DNA from: Sphingomonas yunnanensis
GTDB taxonomy: Bacteria; Pseudomonadota; Alphaproteobacteria; Sphingomonadales; Sphingomonadaceae
Direction: 5' to 3'
Assembly (NCBI RefSeq): GCF_019898765.1
Contig: NZ_JAIOKB010000002.1
Span: 186,001-250,000, forward strand
Length of the DNA: 64,000 nucleotides
In this document: in pieces, positions 19,090-28,277 of the stretch
Position numbering within the stretch: position 1 is the first letter of the stretch
Layout of the letters: each line of letters starts with the position of its first letter
The notes under the pieces: model-generated
The model's input: only the letters and a program-made list of their open reading frames with translations
Databases searched by the model: none
Told to the model about the DNA's origin: nothing
Translations under genes and position numbers: made by a program

Positions 19090-20016
19090 CTACCGCCGCG
19101 CCGCCCGCCGCAGCCGGTCGTTGATCGCCACGCCCACGCCCGCCTCGGGCACCGGCGCCACCGCGATCCGCGCCCGCGCGCTCGCGTCGGCGCGGTGGAG
19201 TGAGTCGAACAGCCGCGCCGCCGCCTCGACCGGGTCGCCCGCCGCGGAGAGCGTATCGTCGCCCGCCACCGCGCCGTAGCCGATCAGCCACTCGTCCACC
19301 TCCGGGGCAACCGCCTCCAGCCGCAGCGGCTTGCGCGGCGCGTAGTGGGTCGCGAGCTGGCCCGGCGCGCTGACGTGCGCGGTCGTGCCCGGCGCGACTG
19401 GCAGCACCTCGCCTAGCATCTCCGCGGTCACCGGGCCGGGGCGCAGGATCGTCCGCCCCGCCACGATCGTCGACTCTACTCCCGCGTGGGTCGCGCCGTC
19501 GTCGAGGATCAGTGGCACCGCCGCGCCGAGGCTCGCCGCGACATGCTCGGCGCGGGTCGGGCTGATCGCGTTGCTCGCATTCGCCGAGGGCGCCGCCAGC
19601 GGCGCACCGCTCGCTGCCAGCAATGAGCGAATCGCGCGGTGCGCCGGCACGCGGAGCGCGATCGTGTCGAGCCCCGCCGTGACCAGCGACGCCACCCCCG
19701 CTCCCGCGCGCAGCGGCAGCACCAGCGTCAGCGGCCCCGGCCAGAACCGCCCCGCCAGCGCCCGCGCGTCGCCGTCAAACACCGCCAGCGCCTCCGCCGC
19801 GTCGAGGTCGAGCACGTGGACGATCAGCGGGTTGAAGCTGGGCCGCCCTTTCGCGGCGTAGATCCGCGCCACCGCGCGCGAATCACGCGCGTCGGCGGCG
19901 AGGCCATAGACCGTCTCGGTCGGCACCGCGACGATCCCGCCGGCGCGGATCGCCGCCGCCGCCGCCGCGATCGCGGCCGTGCCGTAGCGTCGGATCTCGG
20001 GGAGTTGAGCGCTCAT
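19090..20016 (-). CDS. L-threonylcarbamoyladenylate synthase, Sua5 type
   Basis: The 308-residue protein starts at the ATG at 20016; the frame stays open far upstream over the acyl-CoA dehydrogenase gene but only as a shadow. The YrdC domain shows VAVPTETVYGLAADA, YAAKGRPSFNPLIVHV, LRVPAHRAIRSLL and SANASNAISPT. A C-terminal Sua5 domain (QLATHYAPRKPLRLE) distinguishes it from the shorter TsaC. It makes threonylcarbamoyl-AMP from threonine, bicarbonate and ATP for the t6A37 tRNA modification. It is divergent from the acyl-CoA dehydrogenase gene with 36 bp between starts. Confidence 0.92.
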   Translation of the reverse strand: MSAQLPEIRRYGTAAIAAAAAAIRAGGIVAVPTETVYGLAADARDSRAVARIYAAKGRPSFNPLIVHVLDLDAAEALAVFDGDARALAGRFWPGPLTLVLPLRAGAGVASLVTAGLDTIALRVPAHRAIRSLLAASGAPLAAPSANASNAISPTRAEHVAASLGAAVPLILDDGATHAGVESTIVAGRTILRPGPVTAEMLGEVLPVAPGTTAHVSAPGQLATHYAPRKPLRLEAVAPEVDEWLIGYGAVAGDDTLSAAGDPVEAAARLFDSLHRADASARARIAVAPVPEAGVGVAINDRLRRAARR

Positions 20017-20052
20017 CGCGGCGGGTATAGCGAGGGCACACAGGAGAGAGAA

Positions 20053-21735
20053 ATGACCTTCGCGCCCGCCATCGCCGACCAGCGCTTCGTGCTCGACCAT
20101 GTCGTCAAACTCGACGAGATCGCGGCGCACGAGCGCTTCGCCGCCGCCAGCGCGGACACGGTCGAGGCGGTGCTCGAGGGCATCGGTGCGTTCGCGGAGG
20201 GCGAATGGGCGCCGCTCGCCACCGCGGGCGATCGGATCGGCGCGCGCTGGACCTCCGATGGCGTGGTGATGCCCGCGGGCTATCGCGCCGCCTACCAGGC
20301 CTATGTCGAGGGTGGCTGGGGCACGATCGGGGTCGACGAGCGCTGGGGCGGCCAGGGGCTGCCCTTCGTGATCCAGGCCGCGGTGCTGGAGACGCTCGGC
20401 ACCGCCAACATGGGTTTCGCGCTCGCGCCGATCCTCACCGTCGGCGCGATCGAGGCACTGGCGCATCACGGCACGCCCGAGCAGCAGGCGACCTACCTGC
20501 CCCAGCTCGCCAGCGGCGCCTGGACCGGCACGATGAACCTGACCGAGCCGCAGGCGGGCAGCGACGTCGGCGCGCTGCGCACCACCGCCACGCCCATTGA
20601 GAAGGAGGGGGGCGACGGGACGTACCTGATCAGCGGCACCAAGATCTTCATCAGCTTCGGCGACCACGACCTCACCGACAATATCGTCCATCTCGTGCTC
20701 GCGCGCACCCCCGACGCGCCCGCGGGGACGCGGGGCATCTCGCTGTTCCTCGTGCCCAAGGTGCGGCTCGACGGCACGCCCAACGACGTGCGCGCGGTGT
20801 CGATCGAGCACAAGCTCGGGCTCCACGCCTCGCCCACCTGCGTGCTGTCGTTCGGCGACCATGGCGACTGCGTCGGCGAGCTGATCGGCCCGGAATATGG
20901 CGGGATGCGCGCGATGTTCACGATGATGAACAACGCGCGGCTCAACGTCGGCGTCCAGGGCGTGCAGGTGGCCGAGGGCGCGACGCAGAAGGCCGCGGCC
21001 TATGCGCGCGACCGCGTCCAGGGCGCGCGCGACGGCGCCCCCGCGGCGATCGTCGAGCATGCCGACGTGCGCCGCATGCTGCTGCGGATGAAGGCGCAGA
21101 CCATGGCGGCGCGCGCGCTCGTCTATTACGCCTGCGGCCAGGTCGATCGCGCCACGCTCGGCGACGCCAAGGCGCGCGAGCGGCTCGAGATCATGACCCC
21201 GCTCGCCAAGGCGCACGCCACCGATCTCGGCAACGAGGTGGCGAGCCTGGGCGTGCAGGTCCACGGCGGGATGGGTTACGTCGAGGAGACCGGCGCGGCG
21301 CAGTTCTTCCGCGACGCGCGGATCACGCCGATCTACGAGGGGACGAACGGGATCCAGGCGGCCGACCTGGTCGGGCGCAAGCTCTCGCTCGCCAACGGCG
21401 GCGCCTTCGCCGACCTGATCGCGGACCTGCGCCGCGAAGCGCGCCACCCCGCGCTGGCGCGGCTGGTCGACGCCTGCGAGGCGGTCGGGCGGCGGCTCCA
21501 GGGGGCGAGCGCGGACGATCGCCAGGCGGCGAGCTATCCCTTCCTGACGATGCTGTCGGTCGCGTCGTGCGGCTGGCTGATGGAGCGCCAGGCGGCGGTT
21601 CCCGCGGCCGACGCGGTGAAGCGCGCGGCCTGCGCCTTCTACCTCGACCAGATCGTGCCCGAGGCGCTGGGGCTGGAAGCGGCCGCGAGCGCGAGCGCGG
21701 AGGTGCTGTACGCGCTGCCCGCGGGGGCGTTCTAG
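20053..21735 (+). CDS. Acyl-CoA dehydrogenase, long DmdC/FadE-like type
   Basis: The 560-residue protein starts at the ATG at 20053 after CAGGAGAGAG. It is longer than classic 380-residue enzymes, with an extra N-terminal helical segment and a C-terminal domain as in 3-methylmercaptopropionyl-CoA dehydrogenase-like proteins. FAD-binding segments are MNLTEPQAGSDVGALR and GTKIFISFGDHD; PIYEGTNGIQAADL carries the expected catalytic Glu. The substrate cannot be set from sequence; medium- or long-chain acyl-CoA is likely. Confidence 0.88.
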   Translation: MTFAPAIADQRFVLDHVVKLDEIAAHERFAAASADTVEAVLEGIGAFAEGEWAPLATAGDRIGARWTSDGVVMPAGYRAAYQAYVEGGWGTIGVDERWGGQGLPFVIQAAVLETLGTANMGFALAPILTVGAIEALAHHGTPEQQATYLPQLASGAWTGTMNLTEPQAGSDVGALRTTATPIEKEGGDGTYLISGTKIFISFGDHDLTDNIVHLVLARTPDAPAGTRGISLFLVPKVRLDGTPNDVRAVSIEHKLGLHASPTCVLSFGDHGDCVGELIGPEYGGMRAMFTMMNNARLNVGVQGVQVAEGATQKAAAYARDRVQGARDGAPAAIVEHADVRRMLLRMKAQTMAARALVYYACGQVDRATLGDAKARERLEIMTPLAKAHATDLGNEVASLGVQVHGGMGYVEETGAAQFFRDARITPIYEGTNGIQAADLVGRKLSLANGGAFADLIADLRREARHPALARLVDACEAVGRRLQGASADDRQAASYPFLTMLSVASCGWLMERQAAVPAADAVKRAACAFYLDQIVPEALGLEAAASASAEVLYALPAGAF

Positions 21736-22041
21736 GCGAGAGGATGGTGGACGAGGGGCGGAGAGAATGAGCTCCGCCTCCTCCTGGCGTCACCCCGGCC
21801 ACGCCGGGGTCCAGGTGGGACGGCCGTCGTGTGTCTCAATGACGTCCCCCGCCTGGGCCCCGGCGTCCGCCGGGCCGGCATGAGGAGAGCGTACCCAACG
21901 ACCTCCTCCGCGTGCCCCGGCGAAGGCCGGGGGTCAGTTGGGGGCGCCGGTGAGACTCACCCGGCCTTCGCACCCTGGGCCACGACCTGTCCCGGGGAAC
22001 GGACGTCGCCGCGCGGAGCACCTAGGCCCCAGGCAGCCCGC
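21736..22041. repeat. Intergenic region with clustered CCCCGG/CCGGGG palindromic repeats
   Basis: No gene is visible. A palindromic unit of about 95 bp spans roughly 21788-21882, with arms GTCACCCCGGCCACGCCGGG and GGCGTCCGCCGGGCCGGCATGA, and a further hairpin at about 21913-21940 (GCCCCGGCGAAGGCCGGGGG). It is built like the GTCATCC repeats but with different arms. It lies between two convergent genes. Confidence 0.6.
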
Positions 22042-22530
22042 TCACTCCCCCGACGGGCACCCGCTCGCCGGGTTCGGCCCCGCGCCCTCGGGGTACCAGC
22101 GCGCCACCTTGCGGTCCTCGTCGTAGTAGCAGACCGCGCCCGAGCCGCCGTCGGGCGTCAGCGCGATCGTCCAATTGTGCGGCCCGCAATTGTGCGGCTC
22201 GCAGCCGTAGGAGAGCACGCGCCCGTCGACCTCAGCGATGGGCGTCGCGGTGACGTCGCTGTCGAGCACGCGCGCGCGCACTGCCGCGTCGGGCACCGCC
22301 GCCGCGGTCGCCGCGCGCACCGCGGGATCGGCGAGGAAGCTGCTGCCACCCTCCACCGCGTCGGTCGGATAGTGGCCGACGTAGCGCACCAGCGCCGCGA
22401 CCGGCGTGGCGGCGACGCTGGGCGACGCGCTGGGCGCGGAGACAGGCGCCGTGTTGCCGGGCTGGTCGGGCTGCTGTTGGCAGGCGGCGAGCGCGGCGCA
22501 GGCCGCGAGGGAGATCAGGCGTCGCATCAT
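22042..22530 (-). CDS. Small lipoprotein of unknown function
   Basis: The 162-residue protein starts with two Met codons at 22530 and 22527, and its signal peptide has a lipobox LAAC before QQQP. A Pro/Ala/Ser-rich linker follows, then a domain with several Cys (YGCEPHNCGPHNW, VCYYDED, SGCPSGE) that may form disulfides, consistent with a periplasmic location. I do not recognise the family. It lies 13 bp downstream of the GntR gene and is probably co-transcribed with it. Confidence 0.75.
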   Translation of the reverse strand: MMRRLISLAACAALAACQQQPDQPGNTAPVSAPSASPSVAATPVAALVRYVGHYPTDAVEGGSSFLADPAVRAATAAAVPDAAVRARVLDSDVTATPIAEVDGRVLSYGCEPHNCGPHNWTIALTPDGGSGAVCYYDEDRKVARWYPEGAGPNPASGCPSGE

Positions 22531-22543
22531 GCGCGACAACGCC

Positions 22544-22900
22544 TCAGCCGGCGACTCGTTCGAGCAGGTCGGTCGCGTCGAGCCCGAGCAGGTCGATCCG
22601 CTCGCGGATGCGCGGCCATTGGTGCGCGACGAAATCCTCGCGCTCGGCGCGCCGCAGCCGCTCCGCCGCCCCCGCCAGCACGAACATACCGACGCCGCGG
22701 CGCACCTCGACATAGCCGTCGTCCTGGAAGCTCTGATAGGCCTTGGCGACGGTGAGCGGGTTGGCACCGTGCTCGGCCGCGAGCGCGCGCACCGAAGGAA
22801 GCTGGTCGCCCGCGGCATAGTCGCCGCGCAGGATCGCCGCGGCGATCGTGCCGCGTAGCCGGAGGTAGACCGGCGAGTCGTCGCTGCTGAGCGCTGCCAT
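22544..22900 (-). CDS. GntR family regulator, YtrA-like short type
   Basis: The 118-residue protein has a GntR winged helix (VYLRLRGTIAAAILRGDYAAGDQLPSVRALAAEHGANPLTVAKAY split over residues 11-56) and only a short helical C-terminal region, typical of the YtrA subfamily, which lacks a large effector-binding domain. These usually control adjacent membrane-protein genes; here the following gene encodes a lipoprotein. An ATG start at 22900 is assumed. Confidence 0.88.
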   Translation of the reverse strand: MAALSSDDSPVYLRLRGTIAAAILRGDYAAGDQLPSVRALAAEHGANPLTVAKAYQSFQDDGYVEVRRGVGMFVLAGAAERLRRAEREDFVAHQWPRIRERIDLLGLDATDLLERVAG

Positions 22901-22949
22901 GCTGCGTTAATACACTATAGGACGTGGTTGTCGAGCCGCGGCGCGCGGG

Positions 22950-23666
22950 TCAGTCGCCCGGCGGCAGCTCGCCCGCGGCGATCCGGTCGCCCGGATGCGC
23001 CGCGTCGTGGAGCTGGCGCAGTCGTTCGAGCTGGTGGCGCGAGGCGGCGATCACCGCCGCCGCGGCGAGCGCCCGGTCACGGTGGAGCGCCACCACCGCC
23101 GCCTCGTCGAGTGCGGCGAGCGCCGCCTCGTCGATCGTGTAGAGCCCGTCGAGCGCGTGCTCGCGCGCGTTGGCGCGGCGCAGCACCAGTCGCCACGGCC
23201 GCAGCAGCCGGTGCCGCGCGAGCGCCCCCGCCAACGCGTGCGCCGCGGCGACGTCCGCGACTAGTCGCCGCAAGGCGTCGCGCAGCTCGCTCACCAACGA
23301 CGTCGCCGCGCCGCGCTCGATCAGCGCCGCGCCGCGCGCGCCGAGCGACGCGTCGGCGGGATCGATCGCGAGCCCGGTGCCGCCCTCGGCGAGGCGGAAG
23401 GCGCCGAGCAGCACCGCCTGGGGCATGTAGGTGGCGTGGAAGCCGTCCCCGCCGGCGAAGAGGTTGTCGCCGCCCAGCGCCATCAGCGCGACGAGGTTGA
23501 AGCGGCCGGTGCCGGCGTCCTTGGCGAAGCACAGCGGCATGTCGCACGCCGCCAGCGCGATCTCGCCGCGCCCGAGCTGCGCGATCGCGCGCCCCCGCCC
23601 CGCCGCCGCCGCGTCGAAGCGCAGCGCACCGTGGCGCGCGGGATCGAGCGCGACCAGGCCGCTCAC
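22950..23666 (-). CDS. SapC family protein
   Basis: The 238-residue protein starts at the GTG at 23666, overlapping the halogenase stop by 4 bp (GTGA). It shows the SapC layout: LVALDPARHGALRF at the N-terminus, then DMPLCFAKDAGTGRFNLVALMAL and the DGFHATYMPQAVLLGAF block, followed by a mainly helical C-terminal half. SapC-like proteins are repeatedly found beside tryptophan-halogenase-like genes and TBDRs in Caulobacterales and sphingomonads. Their biochemical role is unknown. Confidence 0.82.
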   Translation of the reverse strand: MSGLVALDPARHGALRFDAAAAGRGRAIAQLGRGEIALAACDMPLCFAKDAGTGRFNLVALMALGGDNLFAGGDGFHATYMPQAVLLGAFRLAEGGTGLAIDPADASLGARGAALIERGAATSLVSELRDALRRLVADVAAAHALAGALARHRLLRPWRLVLRRANAREHALDGLYTIDEAALAALDEAAVVALHRDRALAAAAVIAASRHQLERLRQLHDAAHPGDRIAAGELPPGD

Positions 23667-25234
23667 ACCGCCTGCAACCCGTGCTCGCGCACCGCGCGGA
23701 TCAGGTCGCGGTGGCGCGGCAGCCGCTGCATGGCATCGGCGCGCGCGCGCTCGGCGCGGGCGAGATGGCGTCGTGCCAGCGCGCTCTCGGGCGCGCCCGG
23801 GTCGATCGCGGCGTAATGCGCGTCGAACCGCATGCCGTGGAGCACATATTGGTAGCTCGGCCAGGAGAAGACCTCGCGCGCATGCTCGAAGTCCTGCGGC
23901 GCGGGAGGCTGCGTGCGCCACAGCTCGAGCCGCTCGGCCAGCCCGTCGGGCCAGGTCGCGGGCGAGGCATTGTCGCGCCAGAAGTCGGTGTCGGTGCGCT
24001 TGGTGATCGCATAGTGGAGCTTGAGGAACTCGATGATGCGCGCCCAATGGTGCGTGAAGGCGGCGTTGAACTGGCGCGCGGCGACGTGCATCGCGCCGCG
24101 CGTGCGCGGCAGCCGGTCGGCGATCGCGTCCATCGACGCCTCGATCAGCATCAGCGCCGAGGCCTCGAGCGGCTCGATGAACCCCGCCGACAGCCCGACC
24201 GCGACGACGTTGTTCTGCCAGAAGCGCTCGCGATGCCCGCCGTCGATGGTGATGCGGCGCGCGGTGAGCGAGTCGGCGGCGGGGCCGACATAGCGGCGCA
24301 GCGCGGCCTCGGCCTCGTCGTCGCCGATATGCGCGCTGCTGTAGACATGGCCGACGCCGCGGCGGGTCCACAGCCCGATGTCCCAGATCCACCCCGCCGC
24401 CTGCGCGGTGGAGACGGTGTGGCAGGTGATCGGCGCGTCCTCGCTGTCGTACGGCACCTGGAGCGCGATGGCGCGGTCGGCGAACAGCACGTCGCCGCAG
24501 CGGCGGAACGGGACCTCGTAGACCCCGCCGATCAGCAGAGCGGCGAAGCCGGTGCAGTCGACGAACAGGTCGCCCGCGATCGCGGCGCCGTCGGCGAGCA
24601 CCAGCGCGGTGACGTCCCCGCCCTCGGCCTGCTCGACCCGCGCGACGTCGCCGAGGACGTGGCGTACGCCGAGCCGCTCGACCGCGTGCTCGCGCAGCAG
24701 CGTCGCGAACTTGCCCGCGTCGAGATGATAGGCGTAGTTCGCCTGGCCGACCCACTCGGGCGTGGTGATCGACTTGGGCGCGAGCCCGGCGTCGCACAGC
24801 GTCGCCTGGAAATCGACCCAGGTGGCGAAGTCCGCCGCCGCGGGCGCGTCCGACTGGGCGAGCCAGTGCGGCGCCAGGTCGAGCTCGGTCGCGCCCGCGG
24901 GCGGGTTGAGCGGGTGGTAATAGCCCTCGCCCGGCGAATCATCGGTCCAGCCGGCGAATCGCGCGCCCTGCTTGAACGCCGCGTCGCAGCCACGGACGAA
25001 GTCGGTCTCGGAGATGCCGATCTTCGCCAACGTGTTACGCATCGTCGGCCAGGTGCCCTCGCCGACCCCGACCGTCGGGATGCGCGCCGATTCCACCAGT
25101 GTCACCGCGACGCCGCTGCGCGTGCGCTGCGCCTGCGCGGCGAGTCGACAGGCCGCGATCCATCCCGCCGAGCCGCCGCCGACGACCACGACTTGGGTCA
25201 CGGGCGCGTCATCATGTCGTTGATTCGCCGACAT
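23663..25234 (-). CDS. Tryptophan-halogenase-like FAD-dependent protein
   Basis: The 523-residue protein starts at the ATG at 25234, after a GAGAAGGAT ribosome site. The FAD motif is VVVVGGGSAGWIAA. The halogenase lysine is present as Lys88 in CDAAFKQGARF. The family WxWxIP motif appears as GWIWDIGLW, with Gly for the usual Pro. SAGFIEPLEAS and YAITKRTDTDFWR are also family-typical. Known relatives chlorinate or brominate tryptophan or other aromatics with FADH2 from a flavin reductase; none is encoded nearby. The Pro loss makes activity on a small molecule uncertain. It is translationally coupled to sapC. Confidence 0.87.
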   Translation of the reverse strand: MSANQRHDDAPVTQVVVVGGGSAGWIAACRLAAQAQRTRSGVAVTLVESARIPTVGVGEGTWPTMRNTLAKIGISETDFVRGCDAAFKQGARFAGWTDDSPGEGYYHPLNPPAGATELDLAPHWLAQSDAPAAADFATWVDFQATLCDAGLAPKSITTPEWVGQANYAYHLDAGKFATLLREHAVERLGVRHVLGDVARVEQAEGGDVTALVLADGAAIAGDLFVDCTGFAALLIGGVYEVPFRRCGDVLFADRAIALQVPYDSEDAPITCHTVSTAQAAGWIWDIGLWTRRGVGHVYSSAHIGDDEAEAALRRYVGPAADSLTARRITIDGGHRERFWQNNVVAVGLSAGFIEPLEASALMLIEASMDAIADRLPRTRGAMHVAARQFNAAFTHHWARIIEFLKLHYAITKRTDTDFWRDNASPATWPDGLAERLELWRTQPPAPQDFEHAREVFSWPSYQYVLHGMRFDAHYAAIDPGAPESALARRHLARAERARADAMQRLPRHRDLIRAVREHGLQAV

Positions 25235-25375
25235 TATCCTTCTCACACCTCTCCGCTGCGACGTCTTGGCGCCGTTTATGTAATCGATCCCACTTGTATT
25301 TGTCCGATATATCCGTGAGACTGTTTTTCGGCAGCACACGCATAACAAGTGTGGCTGCGATAGGGGAGGATGACG
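25235..25375. promoter_or_regulatory. Divergent promoter region of halogenase-sapC and TBDR
   Basis: This 141-bp gap separates two divergent starts and is clearly less GC-rich than its surroundings, for example TTTATGTAATCGATCC and TGTATTTGTCCGATATAT. It must contain both promoters, and a shared operator is plausible. A GGGGAGG ribosome site at 25363-25369 decides the TBDR start: it lies 6 nt from the GTG at 25376 but directly abuts the ATG at 25370. Confidence 0.6.
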
Positions 25376-28222
25376 GTGGCGACCAGCTTTCGGCAAGTGA
25401 CGGCGCGTGCTTTTCTTTTCTCGGGCGGCATGGGAAGCGCGATCGGCGCGCTGATCGCCGCCACCCCGGTGCTGGCGCAGGCGGCGGCGCCCGCGGTCTC
25501 CGCTCCGCCCAGCCAGGCCGACGCCGACGGCACGTCGGGCGACATCGTCGTCACCGGCATCCGCGGCAGCATCGCTTCCTCCGCCGCGCAGAAGCGCGAC
25601 GCGGTCGGCATCCTCGACGCGATCTCCTCGGAAGACCTCGGCAAGTTCCCCGACGCCAACGTGGCGGAGTCGCTCCAGCGCATCCCCGGTGTCGCGATCG
25701 ACCGTACCAACGGCGAGGGTGCGCAGGTCAGCGTCCGCGGGCTCGGACCGGCGTTCAACACCGTGCTGTTCAACGGCCGCAGCTTCGCCAGCGACAATTA
25801 CAACCGCGCCTTCTCGTTCGACCTGATCCCGGCCGAGCTGATCAGCGGCGCGCAGGTGTACAAGACCGCGCAGGCGCCGCTGCAGGGCGGCGGCATCGGC
25901 GCGACGATCAACGTGCAGACGCCGCGCCCGCTCGCGCTCAAGGGCTTCAAGGTCATCGCCACCGGCAAGGCCTTATACGAGAAGAACAGCGACAAGTTCA
26001 CCCCGCAGGGCTTCGGGCTGATCAGCGACACCTTCGCCGACGGCAAGATCGGCCTGCTCGCCTCGGTGTCGTACCAGCGCCGCATCGCGCAGATCGCCTC
26101 GGTCAGCAACGACGGCTACCTGCCCAACAGCTCGGTCGGCCCGAACAGCAACCCGATCGCGACGGGCGTCTACGCGCCGCGCAACTTCGACGTGAACACC
26201 GCGCGCGACGACCGTACCCGCCTCGGCGCGACGGTGGTGGCACAATATCAGCCGACCGACGAGCTGACCTTCACGCTCGACGGCCTGTACAACAAGTTCA
26301 AGAGCGACTCGAAGACGCGCGCGCTCGGCGCCTGGTTCGAGCCCACCAGTTACACCGCCGCCACCGTCGACGAGAACCGCACGGTGACCTCGCTCACCAC
26401 CAACGGCAACGCCGACTTCATCTCCTCGGGCGCACTGCGCGAGACGACGACCTGGGAGGGTGGCTTCAACGCCGAGTGGAACCCGGCCAACAACTTCAAG
26501 ATGGTGATCGACGCGGCTTACTCGCGCGCCAAGAACGCGGGCGGCGGCGGTTCCTATTTCACCGTGATCGGCACGGCGACGCCCTATTCCTTCACCCAGG
26601 CCGAGGGGAACGGCATCCCCACGGTCAACGGCTTCGCGGACGGCGTGCTGACCAACCCGGCGCTCGGCCGCACCCATATCGCCGGGATCAACGGCAACGA
26701 CGTCACCGAGAAGGTGCAGGAATATCGCTGGAACAACGAGTGGAAGCCGGCGTGGGGCGTGCTTCAGACGGTGCGCTTCGGCCTGATGAGCACGACGCGC
26801 GACAAGACCAACGTCGCGGTCACCTCGGGCGACGACGTCGGCTGCGTCTACTGCGGCTATCCGACGCTGGCGGACTCGTCGCTGCTGTCGCCCTTCACGG
26901 TGAAGGGGCTGGGCGCGCCGAGCGGCTCGGTGCCGACCACCTTCCTCACCTACGACGCGTTCAGATACCTCAACTTCCTCGCCAGCCCCGCGGCCACCTC
27001 GGCGCTGGACGCCAAGTACAATCTGGCGCCGGGCACGACGGCGGCGCGCTACGCCGCGACCAACGGCTATGCCGTCGCGCCGCAGCCGGGCACGCGCGTC
27101 AAGGAGACGGTGTGGGCGAGCTACGCCGACGTCGACTTCTCGGGCGAGCTCGGCAGCCTGCCGTGGCTGGTCAACGTCGGCGCGCGCTACGAATATACCG
27201 AGCTGACCTCGTCGGGCAGCCAGCGCCAGCTGGTCGATTTGACGCCGACCCAGGGCAACCCGCCGACCGACCCGACGATCTACGTCGGCGTGTTCGCCAG
27301 CCCGACCGGCACGCCGATCTCGCAGAAGTCGTCGTACAGCAACTTCCTGCCGGCGCTGAACGCGCGGCTCAACTTCACGCAGGAGCTGCAGGTCCGCTTC
27401 GCCGCCTACAAGACGCTGACTCGGCCCGCGATCGGTGACCTGGCGCCGAGCCTCGACATCGGTACGCTGCGCCCGGCGACGCTGACCGCGAGCGGCGGCA
27501 ACCCGAGCCTCCGGCCTTACCAGGCGAAGAACCTCGATGTGTCGCTCGAATGGTATCCGACCCGCACGACCACGCTGTCGGCCGCGGTGTTCTACAAGAA
27601 GGTGGACGATTTCATCATCCAGCTGTTCGGCGACGAACTGTTCCCGATCCGCAACGCGGGCAACGCGCAGGGCGTCGGGCTGCCGGTCGGCGGGCTGATC
27701 GTCGACCAGAACACCGCGCGCTTCAGCGTGCGGCGCCCGCGCAACGCTACCTCGCTCGACATCAAGGGGCTCGAGCTCAACCTGGTGCACACGTTCGACT
27801 GGCTGCCGGGCGTGCTGAGCGGCTTCGGCCTCCAGGCCAACGCCACCTTCGTCAGCACCAACCGCGACTTCGACACCAGCCAGGTCGGCCAGTCGTTCGC
27901 CGCGGAGGGCATCGGCAACTCGCAGAATGCCACGGTCTTCTATGAGAAATATGGCGTCTCGGCGCGCATCGCCTACAACCGGCGCGAGCGCTTCCTGCGT
28001 GAGCTCGCCGGCGGCGCGGGCAACGAGCCGATCTTCGTGCGCGACTATGGCCAGTTCGACGGCAGCGTCGCGGTGAACGTCACGCCCTACGCCCAGGTGT
28101 TCCTGGAGGGCACCAACCTCTTCAACGCCAAATATTACACCACCGGCCGGTTCGACAACCAGCTGCTGCAATACCAGAACTTCGGCCCGCGCTACGACGC
28201 CGGCGTGCGCTTCTCGTTCTGA
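25376..28222 (+). CDS. TonB-dependent receptor, Caulobacter-type
   Basis: The receptor is 948 residues from the GTG at 25376, or 950 from the ATG at 25370; the ribosome site favours the GTG. The signal peptide ends near PVLAQA. The plug reads SGDIVVTGIRGSI, QKRDAVGILDAISSEDLGKF and PDANVAESLQRI, the signature of the large carbohydrate-associated TBDR group of Caulobacter and sphingomonads. The barrel ends in GVRFSF. It is divergent from the halogenase-sapC pair, a recurring arrangement. The ligand is unknown; an oligosaccharide is the best guess. Confidence 0.9.
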   Translation: MATSFRQVTARAFLFSGGMGSAIGALIAATPVLAQAAAPAVSAPPSQADADGTSGDIVVTGIRGSIASSAAQKRDAVGILDAISSEDLGKFPDANVAESLQRIPGVAIDRTNGEGAQVSVRGLGPAFNTVLFNGRSFASDNYNRAFSFDLIPAELISGAQVYKTAQAPLQGGGIGATINVQTPRPLALKGFKVIATGKALYEKNSDKFTPQGFGLISDTFADGKIGLLASVSYQRRIAQIASVSNDGYLPNSSVGPNSNPIATGVYAPRNFDVNTARDDRTRLGATVVAQYQPTDELTFTLDGLYNKFKSDSKTRALGAWFEPTSYTAATVDENRTVTSLTTNGNADFISSGALRETTTWEGGFNAEWNPANNFKMVIDAAYSRAKNAGGGGSYFTVIGTATPYSFTQAEGNGIPTVNGFADGVLTNPALGRTHIAGINGNDVTEKVQEYRWNNEWKPAWGVLQTVRFGLMSTTRDKTNVAVTSGDDVGCVYCGYPTLADSSLLSPFTVKGLGAPSGSVPTTFLTYDAFRYLNFLASPAATSALDAKYNLAPGTTAARYAATNGYAVAPQPGTRVKETVWASYADVDFSGELGSLPWLVNVGARYEYTELTSSGSQRQLVDLTPTQGNPPTDPTIYVGVFASPTGTPISQKSSYSNFLPALNARLNFTQELQVRFAAYKTLTRPAIGDLAPSLDIGTLRPATLTASGGNPSLRPYQAKNLDVSLEWYPTRTTTLSAAVFYKKVDDFIIQLFGDELFPIRNAGNAQGVGLPVGGLIVDQNTARFSVRRPRNATSLDIKGLELNLVHTFDWLPGVLSGFGLQANATFVSTNRDFDTSQVGQSFAAEGIGNSQNATVFYEKYGVSARIAYNRRERFLRELAGGAGNEPIFVRDYGQFDGSVAVNVTPYAQVFLEGTNLFNAKYYTTGRFDNQLLQYQNFGPRYDAGVRFSF

Positions 28223-28233
28223 TCACCGCGGTT

Positions 28234-28265
28234 CCGCGCCGGTCCTCGCGAGAGGGCCGGCGCGG
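28234..28265. terminator. Bidirectional hairpin between TBDR and pgi
   Basis: A 14-bp stem with one G-T pair (CCGCGCCGGTCCTC, loop GCGA, GAGGGCCGGCGCGG) sits just after the TBDR stop and before the end of the convergent pgi gene. There is no T-run, as is usual in GC-rich genomes. Confidence 0.6.
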
Positions 28266-28277
28266 GCCGCCTGGGGC

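Noticed and set aside
19090-21447. A 785-codon frame joining the Sua5-type gene to upstream sequence
   Set aside because: The upstream half is antisense to the acyl-CoA dehydrogenase gene. Only the part from 20016 matches a known family.
22950-24797. A 615-codon frame that extends sapC upstream
   Set aside because: The extension is an out-of-frame reading of the halogenase gene; the GTG at 23666 is the sensible start.
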